A program made the position numbers and the translations under genes. A DNA stretch of 64,000 bases. Origin: Yponomeuta sedellus (Eukaryota; Arthropoda; Insecta; Lepidoptera; Yponomeutidae). Location: positions 13,359,894 to 13,423,893 of the forward strand of contig OW203747.1 of NCBI GenBank assembly GCA_934045075.1. The letters are read 5' to 3'. Shown here in pieces: positions 30,286-40,929 of this stretch (positions are counted from its first letter, which is position 1; every line of letters starts with the position of its first letter). Below the pieces are notes generated by a model, which ran no database searches, was not told where the DNA came from, and saw only the letters and a list, made by a program, of their open reading frames with translations.

Positions 30286-30503
30286 AATACTATTTTTATT
30301 TTTAATGCACTAACCCGTGCTAAGGACAAATTTAAAAACCTATTTAGAGGCAAAAATTTCAGCCATGCTGGGATTCGAACCCGCAACCTCTGGCGCTCTT
30401 ACAATTTATTGAGCTCAATTGGAAGAGCGCTGGCACGGATAGCCAGACGTTGCGGGTTCGAATCCCGGCATGGGTGAAATTTTTAGCCTCTAAATAGGTT
30501 TTT
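30286..30503. mobile_element. tSINE-C, inverted (fold-back) insertion with 12-bp TSD
   Basis: It is bounded by AAAGAAAATGAT at 30274-30285 and 30504-30515. The left half (30286-30395) is tail plus half tRNA head in minus orientation; the right half (30412-30503) is tRNA head plus AAATAGG in plus orientation. One TSD encloses both halves. Confidence 0.88.
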
Positions 30504-30647
30504 AAAGAAAATGATGACCGACTTCAAAAACTTTCTGCTGCTGGCTTCTGGAGTGGGAAGGTATTATCTGTGATAAAAGTGAGACCTTGGCCCAGCTGTA
30601 GGACACTAAATCGGCTAGTAAAAAAATATATTACTTAAATTAACAAA

Positions 30648-30695
30648 ATGTACGGGGGCTATGCCCAGCAGTGGACTACATAATATAGCCTGAAG
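30648..30695 (+). mobile_element. RTE 3' end, very short
   Basis: 'GGGGGCTATGCCCAGCAGTG' and GACTACATAATATAGCCTGAAG only. Confidence 0.75.
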
Positions 30696-30699
30696 AAGA

Positions 30700-31318
30700 A
30701 CAAAATATACGCAGAATCTAATACCACAAACAATTTAAATAATTTAGTAACAAACACGTTTAAGACCGTACATAAAAAAATTACCGGTGCTGAGCTTAGT
30801 TCGAGATTCAAATAATTGGAATAAAATTAATACGTTCCGCATTTGAACAATTTCTGTCACTGGTTTGTTTTCATAAAAGGAAAGTTACCTGAAACGGAGT
30901 ATACACAGGCTAGGTATTGTTATTATTTCAGAAGGTGGAATTGTTTTTAATGTGAAATAGAAGGACGCATTCCAATATGTCGTTACTGGAACCATCGCAT
31001 TATTTGCGTGACCTCGTTAGTACGCATCTGTAATAGTACAGTTGAGTACAAAATATAACAATGGTGACAAAGCAAACATATTTATTTGTGTGTGGCATGA
31101 GTACATTTTTACCATCCTTCTCACAGAAAGAAAGTATCCGAGTAATTTCCCTAGATAAGTTTAAAAGTGACTTAAGACGCAAACAATTACATCTCTGAAC
31201 CTTATAATTATGTATCGTATGTAGGTAAATTTGGTTTGAAGTTCATAATTTGTCGTTGGGAGGTACAGGCCTAATTATATTTGGACGCTCATGAAAACAG
31301 AGGTTTTGATGTGCGTTT
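30700..31318. other. No gene recognised
   Basis: A plus frame ending at 31195 reads 'VISLDKFKSDLRRKQLHL', faintly like a LINE carboxy terminus. The evidence is too thin for a call. Confidence 0.35.
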
Positions 31319-31328
31319 AAATGTAACA

Positions 31329-31739
31329 AATGAGCGGTGGTAGCTCAGTGGGTAGAACAATAGACTGGCAAGCGAGAGCCCCTGGTTCGATCCCGAGTGC
31401 GGGCATGTACCAATGACTTTGTTTAATTTCAAAGTTACGTACATTTGCGAATTTGTAGTCGCAATACCACACGCTAAAGGTGAAGGAAAACATCGTGAGG
31501 AAACCCGCAGCTTGGTTGGCTCCGCACGTATTGACTAGTCTTTCCTGTGGACTAGGCCGACTAGGCTGTCAGGATGGTATAGGTGCTGGGCAAGCCTACA
31601 CCATCTATAAAAACCATGTCCCAGGCACTACAGCGTCGGAGTGGTCCCTTCACCCATCTAGTGTGAGTGAAGATACCACTGGACGCTGTATAAATCATCT
31701 CATTAAGTAGATGCAAAAAAAGGCCAATTATTATTATTA
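31329..31739 (+). mobile_element. tSINE-D, full length with TSD
   Basis: TAAATGTAACA borders both sides (31318-31328, 31740-31750). The tRNA-like head is GAGCGGTGGTAGCTCAGTGG and GGTTCGATCCC, followed by the family body and an (ATT)n tail. Confidence 0.92.
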
Positions 31740-31847
31740 TAAATGTAACACTAAAAGTATTAATTATTTAGTTACACATTTTTGCATGTTAGAAGCGGAA
31801 ATATTAAAATTAGAATAATCAGTATTGTACAGTACAACAGAATACAT

Positions 31848-32555
31848 TTTTAAAAACCTATTTCGAGGCTAAAAATTTCACCCATGCCGGGATTTGAACC
31901 CGCAACCTCTGGCTATCCGTACCAGCGCTCTACCAATTGAGCCAATGGGCGACTCACGGCATCAGTGAAATTTCGAACCTCTTTACAATATTCTCTGTAT
32001 TACGTACAGGCAGCGACATCTGACTTAAGCAAATTGCATCACTTACAGCCCCGACTACCTACTTTGCAGTTAGGTTTAACATTGGAACGATATCACTGTA
32101 CCCACATGATTACACTATTTTTATTTTTAATGCACTAAAAATTTAAAAATAGGTTTTTAAATTTGTTCCTTAGGAAAAATATTAAAAATAGGTTTTTAAA
32201 TTTGTTCCTTAGCACGGGTTAGTGCATTAAAAATAAAAATAGTGTAATCATGTGGGTACAGTGATATCGTTCCAATGTTAAACCTAACTGCAAAGTAGGT
32301 GGTCGGGGCTGTAAGTAATGCAATTTGCTTAAGTCAGATGTCGCTGCCTGTACGTAATACAGAGAATATTGTAAAGAGGTTCGAAATTTCACTGATGCCG
32401 TGAGTCGCCCATTGGCTCAATTGGTAGAGCGCTGGTACGGATAGCCAGAGGTTGCGGGTTCGAATCCCGGCATGGTTGAAAATTTTTAGCCTCTAAATAG
32501 GTTTTTAAATTTGTTCCTTAGCACGGGTTAGTGCATTAAAAATAAAAATAGTGTA
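31848..32555. mobile_element. tSINE-C, palindromic double insertion with 12-bp TSD
   Basis: It is bounded by AACAGAATACAT at 31836-31847 and 32556-32567. A minus-oriented unit (about 31848-32150: AAATAGG, tRNA head, body) is followed by short tail pieces and a complete plus-oriented unit (about 32230-32555). The two units are close reverse complements, giving arms of roughly 300 bp. Confidence 0.88.
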
Positions 32556-32825
32556 AACAGAATACATAACACTCTTTATTCTTGTAATTTCTCGGCACAA
32601 TAGATCTGGTTCAATAAAGACTTAAAATATAGTCACATGTGTCCACCAGAGTCAATTACGGATTTCTACTTTTACACTGTAGAAAATATCAAGTAGGACA
32701 TTTAGATTTTATTCAATTATATTTAAGGTTTTATAAATTATTATACTTTTAAAACAATAATTTTTCCTATAACTATATACAACATTAATACTTACTTAAC
32801 AAGGTGTACAATTGCATTCTCCTTT

Positions 32826-32932
32826 TTATTCAGGCTATATTATGTAGTCCACTGCTGGACATAGCCCTCCCCTAATGAGCACCATAGCGCCCTGTCTCCA
32901 GCTTGCCGCATCCCGCATCTGCCAGGTGTACA
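32826..32932 (-). mobile_element. RTE 3' end
   Basis: The antisense of 'GCGCTATGGTGCTCATTAGG' and the GGACTACATAATATAGCCTG end. Confidence 0.8.
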
Positions 32933-32961
32933 TTATTTACAAAAAAATAAAGTTTTAAATA

Positions 32962-33222
32962 AAAAAAGTCTACACCGCTGCCGATGGGGAGAGTTCCCAA
33001 GACACAGGCAGCATTCCCTCTCTGAATGGCCAGGCTGATGCGCTGGCCGAGGTAGCTACCAGCTCTTGGGTCGCCCGATGAGTCGATGAGGCGCGTCGCT
33101 ATTTATTTTTGAAGTTTACGCGCCTCGGGCCCCCACGGATCCATCGTCTCGACCCCGAACGGCGCAAATAGGTAACCGTCCCCAAGGACAGAGTATTTGC
33201 GCCGCTTGAGGCCTTCAGCCGT
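32962..33222 (-). pseudogene. LINE polyprotein C-terminal domain
   Basis: The minus frame from 33222 reads 'AEGLKRRKYSVLGDGYLFAP', 'FGVETMDPWGPEARK', one stop, then 'TRLIDSSGDPRAG' and 'LGQRISLAIQRGNAACVLGT'. The (V/F)ETM.PWGP.A block and the Q-R-(I/L)-S-(L/I)-A-I-Q-R-G-N-A ending are a well-known pair of motifs at the carboxy end of some animal non-LTR polyproteins. I cannot assign the clade. One stop and no frameshift. It is GC-rich relative to its surroundings and not joined to an RT domain. Confidence 0.65.
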
Positions 33223-33229
33223 ATTGTTA

Positions 33230-33462
33230 TATTATGTAATTTTTATGCACTAACCCGTGCTAAGGACAATTCTAAAAAACCTATTTTAGAGGCTAAAAAT
33301 TCCACCCATGCTGGGATTCGAACCCGCGAGCTCTGGCTATCCGTGCCAACGCTCTTTTCAACTGAGCTAATGGGCGACTCACCGGTCCATTGAGTCCCAC
33401 TGGTAATCAGTGAAATTTCGAACCTCTTTACAATATTCTCTGTGTTACGTACATGCATACAA
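33230..33462 (-). mobile_element. tSINE-C with long tail
   Basis: Tail, AAATAGG segment, tRNA-like head (GCCCATTAGCTCAGTTGAAA) and the start of the body. A plus-oriented scrap of the same body follows MITE-N at 33779-33811. Confidence 0.75.
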
Positions 33463-33470
33463 TGTATGCC

Positions 33471-33779
33471 TGAGTGCTTAGTGCGAATTTTTTAACTACT
33501 CGATCGAGTTAACGTAAACTCATATTTCTTTGGCATCGAGGAAGCGCCACCCAGCGACAAGTATGGAATTTAAAATGTCTGAGTGCGAGTTGTAATGTTT
33601 TACGTTGAGAAGTGAACACGTTTATCAGCCAAAACACGAATAAACGCGAGTGCGAGTTGTACTGTGACAGCGTTTTGCCAGTTCGAACGGTTAACTTACT
33701 CATACTTACTACTCAATGTTCGATTAACGCGGTAGTAAAGTTATTCGATTGGATCTGTCAAACTCGCACTAAGCACTCT
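33471..33779. mobile_element. MITE-N copy 1
   Basis: About 310 bp with terminal inverted repeats AGTGCTTAGTGCGA / TCGCACTAAGCACT and an interior with 'AACACGAATAAACGCGAGTG'. No coding. Other copies: 41983-42298, 56438-56725, 63774-64000. Confidence 0.85.
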
Positions 33780-34294
33780 GTACGTAATACTTACAGAGAA
33801 TATTGTACATGTCATGTATTACGTACGTATTGTTATATTGTTCTGATGTTTTAACCCAACACATCCCCTCCCACTATTTTTGGGTTTTCAGTGATGATGA
33901 ATGGCTAAAGCCGCGTCTCCTGCCGAGCGAGACAAGCTCTAATGAAAGCGAGGTGAGGCAACGTTCGTTCACACGGCCGCAGAACTGAGCCGCTACTCTG
34001 GGCGTCGATATGCGGGGTAATTTCCAAAAGTGCAATTCATAAAATGTCGATGTGATAGAATTTCTTTGTGACCAACGATTCTCATACATAGTTTATAGAT
34101 ATATTAAAGGGATCGCGAAAGGTAATTTAAGGTAATTAGGTTTACGTGACAAATAATCGCGAGTAGACCCGTTTAATGCAATATAAGTATATCATTGAGA
34201 CTTCATACAACAACATTTGTTCTTGATAGGACTTTTGACTTGGTCAAATTTATAATTTTAAGTAATAAAACATTTTTCATATTTTCGACATTTT

Positions 34295-34375
34295 CAAGAC
34301 AGGGCGCCATGGCGCTATGGGGAGGGCTATGTCCAGCAGTAGACTAGTATAGGCTGACTATGATGACAAATTTTC
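34295..34375 (+). mobile_element. RTE 3' end
   Basis: 'GACAGGGCGCCATGGCGC' and 'GGAGGGCTATGTCCAGCAG', ending TAGGCTGACTATGATGA. Confidence 0.75.
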
Positions 34376-35032
34376 GCGGTTTTTCAACTTTGTAGTGTCG
34401 TTGTTTCACAAACAATACTTAAATTTTTAGATGGTTTACTTTCAGCATACTATTTTTATTAATCTTTTATTATTTTGTGAATAAATCAAATATATTTTTT
34501 GACATAACATAGCCCCCTGGGATACACAGGGAGGTAGGCAAAGACCAGCGACAACTTGCCTATTTTATATTAATTAATTGTGAAATCATTAAATTTGACA
34601 ATTATAATGACATAGTTGCAAAAATTACTTAGTTTAGGGTAGCGTAACATCGCGAGATTGGCGTCCAGAGTAAAGTGCCTGTTGGTTTTGCGGTCGCAGG
34701 GGTATGGAGAAGCACGAATTATATTATTTGGTAATTACGTTACATAAGACCGAAATATTTGGTTAATACGAGCAAGCAAAGCGTTTTGCCAAAGTACTAA
34801 AGTGATTGACTTAGCCTGTAACACCACCAATCTCTATAGTTATTACATATTTATTTATAAATAATATATTTACAAATAGTGCAGTGCACTAAAAATCTAT
34901 ATAGTTACTACATAGGTATGTATTTATACATAACGAGACCGGATGATAACGATGATGATATTTGCAATGTAAACAATGTTAACTTGAATCAAACTCACAT
35001 TGAAGTATTTTGAAGTGCATTGAATTTATACT
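34376..35032. other. No gene recognised
   Basis: AT-rich; a LINE-P-like antisense scrap ('CACAGGGAGGTAGGCAAAG') is at about 34510-34565. Confidence 0.4.
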
Positions 35033-35035
35033 ATA

Positions 35036-35575
35036 CAGGGCGTCCCAATGTTATGGTCCGTGAAGCTAAAGTACCTTAAATATCGTAGATAGGGTATTTT
35101 GCTGAAAGAAGACTTTATGTTATTTTTAAAAGTTAGTAATTCTGCATTCAAAGATTTTCTAAAAATTACTTTCCTTGTCTGGGAGTCGAACCGACTTAAA
35201 TTTTAAAAAAACACCCCTACTTTTATGATGCCAATCGATTTTCATTTTCAACTTAATTACTACGGCAGTTTCATGTATGTTTTTAATTTTATTAAAATGT
35301 TTAATTTAACGCTGTTCCTTTCTTTATAATACTATGTTATTTAAGAAGAGTTTTTATTTTTTGGCCATTCTTTCGATTGGCATCATAAAAGTAGGGGTGT
35401 TTTTTTTACATTTAAGTCAGTTCGATTCCCAGACAAGGCAAGTAATGGTTAGAAAATCTTTGAATGCAGAATTACTAACTTTTAAAAATAACATAAAGTC
35501 TTCTTTCAGCAAAACACCCTATCTACGATATTTAAGGTACTTTCCCTTCATGGCCCATAACTTTGGGACGCCCTG
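35036..35575. mobile_element. Fold-back DNA element with ~200-bp TIRs
   Basis: The termini CAGGGCGTCCCAA / TTGGGACGCCCTG are flanked by TA on each side (35034-35035, 35576-35577). The inverted arms 35036-35240 and 35373-35575 match almost throughout ('CCTTAAATATCGTAGATAGG', 'ACACCCCTACTTTTATGATG'). The plus frame at 35334-35600 is spurious. TA flanks are compatible with Tc1/mariner-like mobilisation, but no transposase is present. Confidence 0.82.
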
Positions 35576-35839
35576 TATAGTTGACACAGAAATAAATTGA
35601 CAAAATAAAACAATAACGAATATTTGTTTTGTACGGTTCAAAAAACGACATAAAAATCTGGACGTACTTAAAAAAATTGTTAAGTCATGTGTTCCCTATA
35701 AATGAACTAATGTGTTTTTTTTGAAAACGAAAATACTTAAACCTTAATAGACGCGTTGTGTCACCGACGATACACAATCGCCGCGACGCATCGGCGCGAC
35801 GCACAATCGCCAGACTTAAGGGCCCTTTAGTCTAGAGAA

Positions 35840-35999
35840 TCCAATATACTCGTATGTATAAAAATTTCGGGTCAGTGTTTGTTACTGAACTCCCCCGAAA
35901 CGGATTCACCGATTTTAAGATTTTTTTAGTATACTGGTAGGCCTGAGAATAGATTGTTGGCTAATTATTATGAAACACAACGTTAGTTGAGTCAGCTAG
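35840..35999 (+). mobile_element. Helitron-like element, third type
   Basis: It starts TC after an A (35839) and ends 'GTTGAGTCAGCTAG' before a T (36000), 160 bp. The interior ('CCGAAACGGATTCACCGATT') differs from H1 and H2. Confidence 0.55.
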
Positions 36000-36019
36000 T
36001 ATTATTGTAAATATTATTT

Positions 36020-36432
36020 AACGCATATAACATAACATTTACATACATACCTAAGAGCGGTGGTAGCGGAGCGGTGTAGAACGCCGGCTTCTCAATCGGA
36101 GGTCGTGGGTTCGAACCCCGGCATGTACCAATGACTTTGTTTTCTAAGTTATGTACATTTGTGAAATTATAGTAGCAATACTACTCGCTGACCGTGAAGG
36201 AAAATATCGTAAGGAAACCCTAGTGTCTGAGGTGTTAGCGTACCTCAGCGCTTGCTACGTACAATGGTCCAACTATGAGGCTGAGTGCGGAAATCTCAGG
36301 TCTAACTAACTAACTAACTAACATTTACATACAGGCACATACCTACATTGCTTCTGGTCTCAGACTAGGATACCCTGTGTCGTGGGAACTAGAAACAACG
36401 ACATCACAAATATGTAAACATCCAAGACCTAG
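36020..36432 (-). mobile_element. tSINE-E, split by a tSINE-D insertion
   Basis: The 3' tail (ATAACATAACATTTACAT) at 36025-36047 and the body at 36320-36432 ('AGGCACATACCTACATTGC', 'AACATCCAAGACCT') are separated by 36048-36319. The tRNA-like head is missing. Confidence 0.75.
36048..36319 (+). mobile_element. tSINE-D subtype 2 with 14-bp TSD
   Basis: It is bounded by AACATTTACATACA at 36034-36047 and 36320-36333. The tRNA-like head (GCGGTGGTAGCGGAGCGG, GGGTTCGAACCCCGGC) is followed by the family body and a (CTAA)n tail. It is younger than the tSINE-E it splits. Confidence 0.85.
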
Positions 36433-36439
36433 GGTAGTT

Positions 36440-36945
36440 ATTATTAATTTAATAACAATTTAATTAGGTACCCTAGAGCCATCTACGACACACTGTCCAT
36501 TCAAAAAATTATTATTTTTTTACTACAAGTGTACCTTTTCTTATTTTATTTGCTCTTATTTGCAATAGAGTAAACATTCATTACTAAACTGTTCTTATTT
36601 TTTGTACTAATAAGAATATATTGTTATAAATATCGCTATAGGATATATACGCATAAGTATATATTATTAGTTTGTACTATATTATATTATTGCTGAAATA
36701 CAGAGGTAGAAAGATATTTTTGTGTGCATGAATACCAGAAATTACATTTAAAATTAATATTTATTTTATATAAGCTCACCTGCTAGCACATTTAGGTACT
36801 TTTAAGATTTTTTAGCAATTTCCTCTCTTTGAGAAGACTTATTCCCTGTAGTAGGACGTTTATAGACTACTTAAAAAAAAGTCTTTTCATCTCTTGTTTT
36901 TAAGTATACCATAGTTTTGCGAAGAATGCTCAAACCCACCACTGC
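36440..36945. other. AT-rich, no gene
   Basis: A short antisense scrap of tSINE-D subtype 2 ('CTGTAGTAGGACGTTTATAG') is at about 36835-36880. Confidence 0.45.
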
Positions 36946-36947
36946 TT

Positions 36948-37326
36948 ATACTAATTTTATTTTTAATGCACTAACCCATGCTAAGGACAAATTTAAAAAC
37001 CTATTTAGAGGCCAAAAATTTCACCCATGCCGGATTTCGAACCCGCAACCTCTGGCTATCCGTGCCAGCGCTCTACCAATTGAGCCAATGGGCGACTCAC
37101 CGGCATCAGTGAAATTTCGAACCTCTTTACACTATTCTCTGTATTACGTACAGGCAGCGACATCTGGCTTAACCAAATTGCATCACTTACAGCCCCGACT
37201 ACCTACTTTGCAGTTAGGTTTTACATCGGAACGATATCACTGTACCCACATGATTATACTATTTTTATTTTTAATGCACTAACCCGTGCTAAGGACAAAT
37301 TTAAAAACCTATTTAGAGGCTAAAAC
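36948..37326 (-). mobile_element. tSINE-C, tandem (one full unit plus tail)
   Basis: Left to right: long tail, AAATAGG, tRNA-like head, the complete ~150-bp body to CCCACATGATTATA, then another tail and AAATAGG. The same order occurs at 44045-44469, so tail-body-tRNA-tail arrays are a regular form of the family. Confidence 0.85.
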
Positions 37327-37329
37327 CAC

Positions 37330-37998
37330 CACTTCTTTTTCATCAAAATTTAATTCTGTAGAAGAAGTAATTTTTATTAATGTTAAAGTTTTAATTTCAA
37401 ATGTTATGCTACTCTAAATTTCATTGATATGTTGTAAAACTGATTTTCATACGCCTTTTTAAAAACCTATTTAGAGGCGAAAATTCCACCCAATTAGTTC
37501 ACAAGTTTTCCTATAGTCTCAGTAAGGTTTCTCGGAGACCATATTCGGCGTGAGTATGTAGGGCCCTTAATAATAATTGGCTCGGCATTCTGACAAGACT
37601 GCGTCACCGTCACTACACCAGGATGAGGCAGCTAGAAAACAGAAATTTAATTTCAATGTAAAGAATTTATATCCATATATTAAGTAAGTAAATAGTTTAT
37701 ATCCAAGAAGGTAAAACACATTGAAATAACTTATAAATAGACAGTGGAGGGTATGACAAAAAATTGCTTTATGTTACCGGCAGTCCCCAAACTAGGCTAG
37801 GCCTGTATCTTGGGGACTTTATTAGTGTGCACAGTTTTCGTTTAACTTAGTCGTTGACAAAACCTAAACGCAACATCACTTCTGGGAGATATTAATTTGT
37901 ACCTAAATATCTTAAATATTGTAGACCGATATTGGTTACATCTAAACCCAATTATTATTATTTTTTTTTATCAAAACAAACATTTTATTTAATGCATA
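37330..37998. other. No gene recognised
   Basis: AT-rich; an isolated AAATAGG tail scrap is at 37458-37492. Confidence 0.4.
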
Positions 37999-38148
37999 AC
38001 AAGCACTTAACTAGTTTAAATTACACTTAAGGAACGTTAACGTTATAGACGTTACAAGCACTTAACTAGTTTAAATTACACTTAAGGAACGTTAACGTTA
38101 TAGACGTTACAAGCACTTAACTAGTTTAAATTACACCATTTTTATTTT
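37999..38148. repeat. 55-bp tandem repeat, about 2.7 copies
   Basis: Units start at 37999, 38054 and 38109 with ACAAGCACTTAACTAGTTTA; copies 1 and 2 are identical. The third copy runs into the tSINE-C at 38138. Confidence 0.9.
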
Positions 38149-38267
38149 TAATGCACTAACCCGTGCTAAGGAACAAATTTAAAAACCTATTTAGAGGCTA
38201 AAAATTTCACCCATGCCGGGATTCGAACCAACTAAATTGGTAGAGCGCTGGTACGGATAGCCAGAGG
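38138..38267. mobile_element. tSINE-C, short inverted insertion
   Basis: Minus-oriented tail and half tRNA head (38138-38227) joined directly to a plus-oriented tRNA head piece (38228-38267, TTGGTAGAGCGCTGGTACGG). No TSD was recognised. Confidence 0.75.
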
Positions 38268-38589
38268 TGGCAATTATCAGTTAAAACGTCATTACCTTAA
38301 TTTCCGACTTTAATATAAATAAATATGTATCAGCATGGCGAACCATTAAGAAATACTATTTGAGAAATGTACAGAATTTACTTTCCGTTTGTTAATTAAG
38401 AACGTAAGGACTTATCTCCTAAAGTAGTCATCCGATATTAGACATTCTTTCACCAGTATTTGGACTGGAACTGCAACTTGAACAAAGGCTAACATAATTA
38501 AAAATATTATAATTAAAGATAAAAGAATAAAAAAAAATACTAAAACAGAATGGAAAGATGATAATATAATTTCATTTCATATATAACTT

Positions 38590-38728
38590 ATACATAGTTA
38601 TATACTAAACGGGTCAAATGGCGATTATTTATTTGGTAAAACGTAATTTTTTTACCTTATTTCCCGACGTTTCGGCAGCGTTACAGTTGCCGTGGTCTCA
38701 GGTTATCGAGTACTATTATTGTGTGTAC
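38590..38728 (-). repeat. Repeat-V (left arm)
   Basis: It has 'TAAACGGGTCAAATGGCG', the core CCCGACGTTTCGGCAGCGTT and CAGTTGCCGTGGTC. It is mirrored at 40930-41066. Confidence 0.7.
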
Positions 38729-38730
38729 AG

Positions 38731-38977
38731 TCTATTTATTCTTACTTGTCAAATTTAGTAAACAAGATTCTAACCTTAAAATTGAGACCAGATGCCTAAA
38801 CTAGACACTTTCTCGCAAATTCATGAGCTATGTTTATAAAATTGGCAGCGTGTTGTCTAAAAGAGTATTCCAGGTTACTTCATTTATGGAAATATGGCAG
38901 TTTTGGACTAAAAAGTCACACTTTAAGGGTAGAATCTTGTTTACTAAATTGGACAAGTAAGAACAAATAGACTATAA
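38731..38977. mobile_element. MITE-T (left arm)
   Basis: TIRs of about 40 bp (TCTATTTATTCTTACTTGTC and its complement) surround 'CTATGTTTATAAAATTGGCA'. Copies: 40672-40920 and 48315-48570. Noncoding. Confidence 0.75.
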
Positions 38978-39065
38978 TTATTGTGGGTAGACACTTTTAA
39001 TGGTCACGTTTTACCTAAAAAATAATCCCGATATATAAATAACTATGATGGTATTAACTCGATGA

Positions 39066-39385
39066 TGATTGTATGTCTCCACTGCTGGGGTACGGGTCTC
39101 TTCCTGCATCGCATGAAAGCCATAGTCCACCACGGGGACCAAATCTGGGTTGGTAGAGGATTCTAAGGCAGTTGCTGGCCTTACCATTATCAAGGGCCCA
39201 TAAGACATCTGACATGGCTTAACGTCTGCCATTACATGGCAGTCGGCACCAACGGCTTAACGTGCCTTGCGAAGCACGGAGAGCTCGGACAAATGCCAAC
39301 ATCCAGCACCTGACCGCGGCTGTTGTTAAACTCCAGTGACTGATTTCAATCACTAGGTTCCACTACGCCACGGGAGCTTCAATTA
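39066..39385 (-). mobile_element. 5S-SINE (left arm)
   Basis: A full-length copy with an internal deletion next to 'GAGCTCGGACAAATGCCA' shared only with 40269-40590. Confidence 0.82.
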
Positions 39386-39407
39386 TCATAGGATAATTGA
39401 TACGTCG

Positions 39408-39577
39408 TCGTCGTCGTCAGGCTATACTAGTCCACTGCTGGACACCAGCCCTCCCCTAAAGAGCGCCACGTTGTGCTATCTTAGGGGGTAATGCCCATAA
39501 TCCCGACTAAGGGGCACAAACAGGGGGTGGGCAGCAGCGCCCCCTGCAGTACAATTCCACCGAACTGCGATCCCCAA
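39408..39577. mobile_element. RTE-SINE, internally inverted
   Basis: 39408-39510 is the 3' half in minus orientation after (CGT)n; 39511-39577 is a more 5' part in plus orientation (GGGGGTGGGCAGCAGCGC). Such a 5' inversion is typical of twin priming. Confidence 0.75.
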
Positions 39578-39610
39578 TTGATAAGTAAATTTATGAAAAT
39601 TTATATTGTA

Positions 39611-39975
39611 CTAGCTGACCCAGCGAATTTCCTACCGCCTAACAGTCGACGCTTTATTTTTTTTTCTCTCCGTAAGAACCATCCTCGCACTTCAAGGAAT
39701 ATTCTAAAAAAAGATTAGCGAAATTGGTTCAGCGGCTCTCGAGAATTGCGCTTACCGACACATTCAGCGATTCATTTTTATATTACAGACAAGCTGACCC
39801 AGCAAACTTCCTACCGCCTAACAGACGATTGTTTAATTTTTTTTTATTTTGCTCTCCGTAAGAACCATCCTCGATCTTCAAGGAATATTCTAAAAAAAAA
39901 TTAGCGAAGTCGGCTCAGCCACTCCCGAGATTTGCGCTTACCAACACATTCAGCGATTCATTTTATATCATAGAA
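39611..39975 (-). mobile_element. Helitron H1, tandem pair
   Basis: Units at 39611-39789 and 39790-about 39975, head to tail; the internal junction reads CAAG|TC on the minus strand (a mutated CTAG). The outer CTAG at 39611-39614 adjoins T on the minus strand. Confidence 0.78.
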
Positions 39976-39987
39976 GATAAACAGGAC

Positions 39988-40247
39988 AAAGCGCTCGTGG
40001 CCTAGGCAAACCAAGTGATTGAAATCAATCACTTGGTTAAGCATCAACAGGCGCGGTCAGGTACGGGTTAGGTGAGCGTCCCGTGACTACCGCTAGTGGT
40101 ATTTTTCCGAGCGCCTCCGTGCTTCGCAAGGCACGCTAAGCCGTTGGTGCCGGCTGTCATATAATTGCAGTCGTTAAGCCATGTCAGTAGGTCTTATGGG
40201 CGGCTTGATAACTTCTGACAGTAAGGCCCGCCACTGTCTTACAATAT
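39988..40247 (+). mobile_element. 5S-SINE, 3'-truncated
   Basis: Head GCGCTCGTGGCCTAGGCAAA to 'CCCGCCACTGTCTTACAAT'. It stops before the conserved 3' end. Confidence 0.8.
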
Positions 40248-40268
40248 CTTCCAATCCAATCTAATGAA

Positions 40269-40590
40269 GCTCCCGTGGCGTAGTGGAAGCTAGTGATTGA
40301 AATCAATCACTAGAGTTAAGCAACAGCCTCGGTCAGGTGCTGGATGCTGGCATTTGTCCGAGCTCTCCGTGCTTCGCAAGGCACGTTAAGCCGTTTGTGC
40401 GGATTGCCATGTAATGGCAGTCGTTAGCCATGTCAGAGGTCTTATGGGCGCTTGATAACGGTAAGGCCCGCAACTGCCTTAGAATCCTCCACCAGCCCGG
40501 ACTTGCCCCCCGTGGCGGAGTATGGCCTTACTTTCCTGCGATGCAGGAAGAGACCCGTACCCCAGCAGTAGGGACATACAATCATCATCG
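40269..40590 (+). mobile_element. 5S-SINE (right arm)
   Basis: The mirror image of 39066-39385. Frames across it are shadows. Confidence 0.82.
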
Positions 40591-40671
40591 AGTTAATACC
40601 ATCATAGTTATATATATCGGGATTATTTTTTAGGTAAAACGTGACTATTAAAAGTGTCTACCCACAATAAT

Positions 40672-40920
40672 TATAGTCTATTTATTCTTACTTGTCCAAT
40701 TTAGTAAACAAGATTCTACCCTTAAAGTGTGACTTTTTAGTCCAAAACTGCCATATTTCCCATAAATGAAGTAACCTGTAACACTCTTTTAGACAACACG
40801 CTGCCAATTTTATAAACATAGCTCATGAATTTGCGAGAAAATGTCTAGTTTAGGCATCTAGTCTCAATTTTAAGGTTAGAATCTTGTTTACTAAATTTGA
40901 CAAGTTAGAATAAATAGACT
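40672..40920. mobile_element. MITE-T (right arm)
   Basis: The reverse complement of 38731-38977. Confidence 0.75.
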
Positions 40921-40929
40921 GTACACACA

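Noticed and set aside
31000..31195. LINE carboxy-terminal end on the plus strand
   Set aside because: Only about 20 residues look LINE-like; not enough to support a call.
32405..32480. tRNA gene (GCCCATTGGCTCAATTGGTA ... GGTTCGAATCCCGGC)
   Set aside because: The cloverleaf is plausible, with loop ACGGATA, but it lies inside tSINE-C and recurs about ten times with the same flanks. It is a SINE head, not a functional tRNA gene. The same holds for the tRNA-like heads of tSINE-D, -E and -F.
35334..35600. 88-codon frame with a hydrophobic start
   Set aside because: It runs along the right TIR of the fold-back element.
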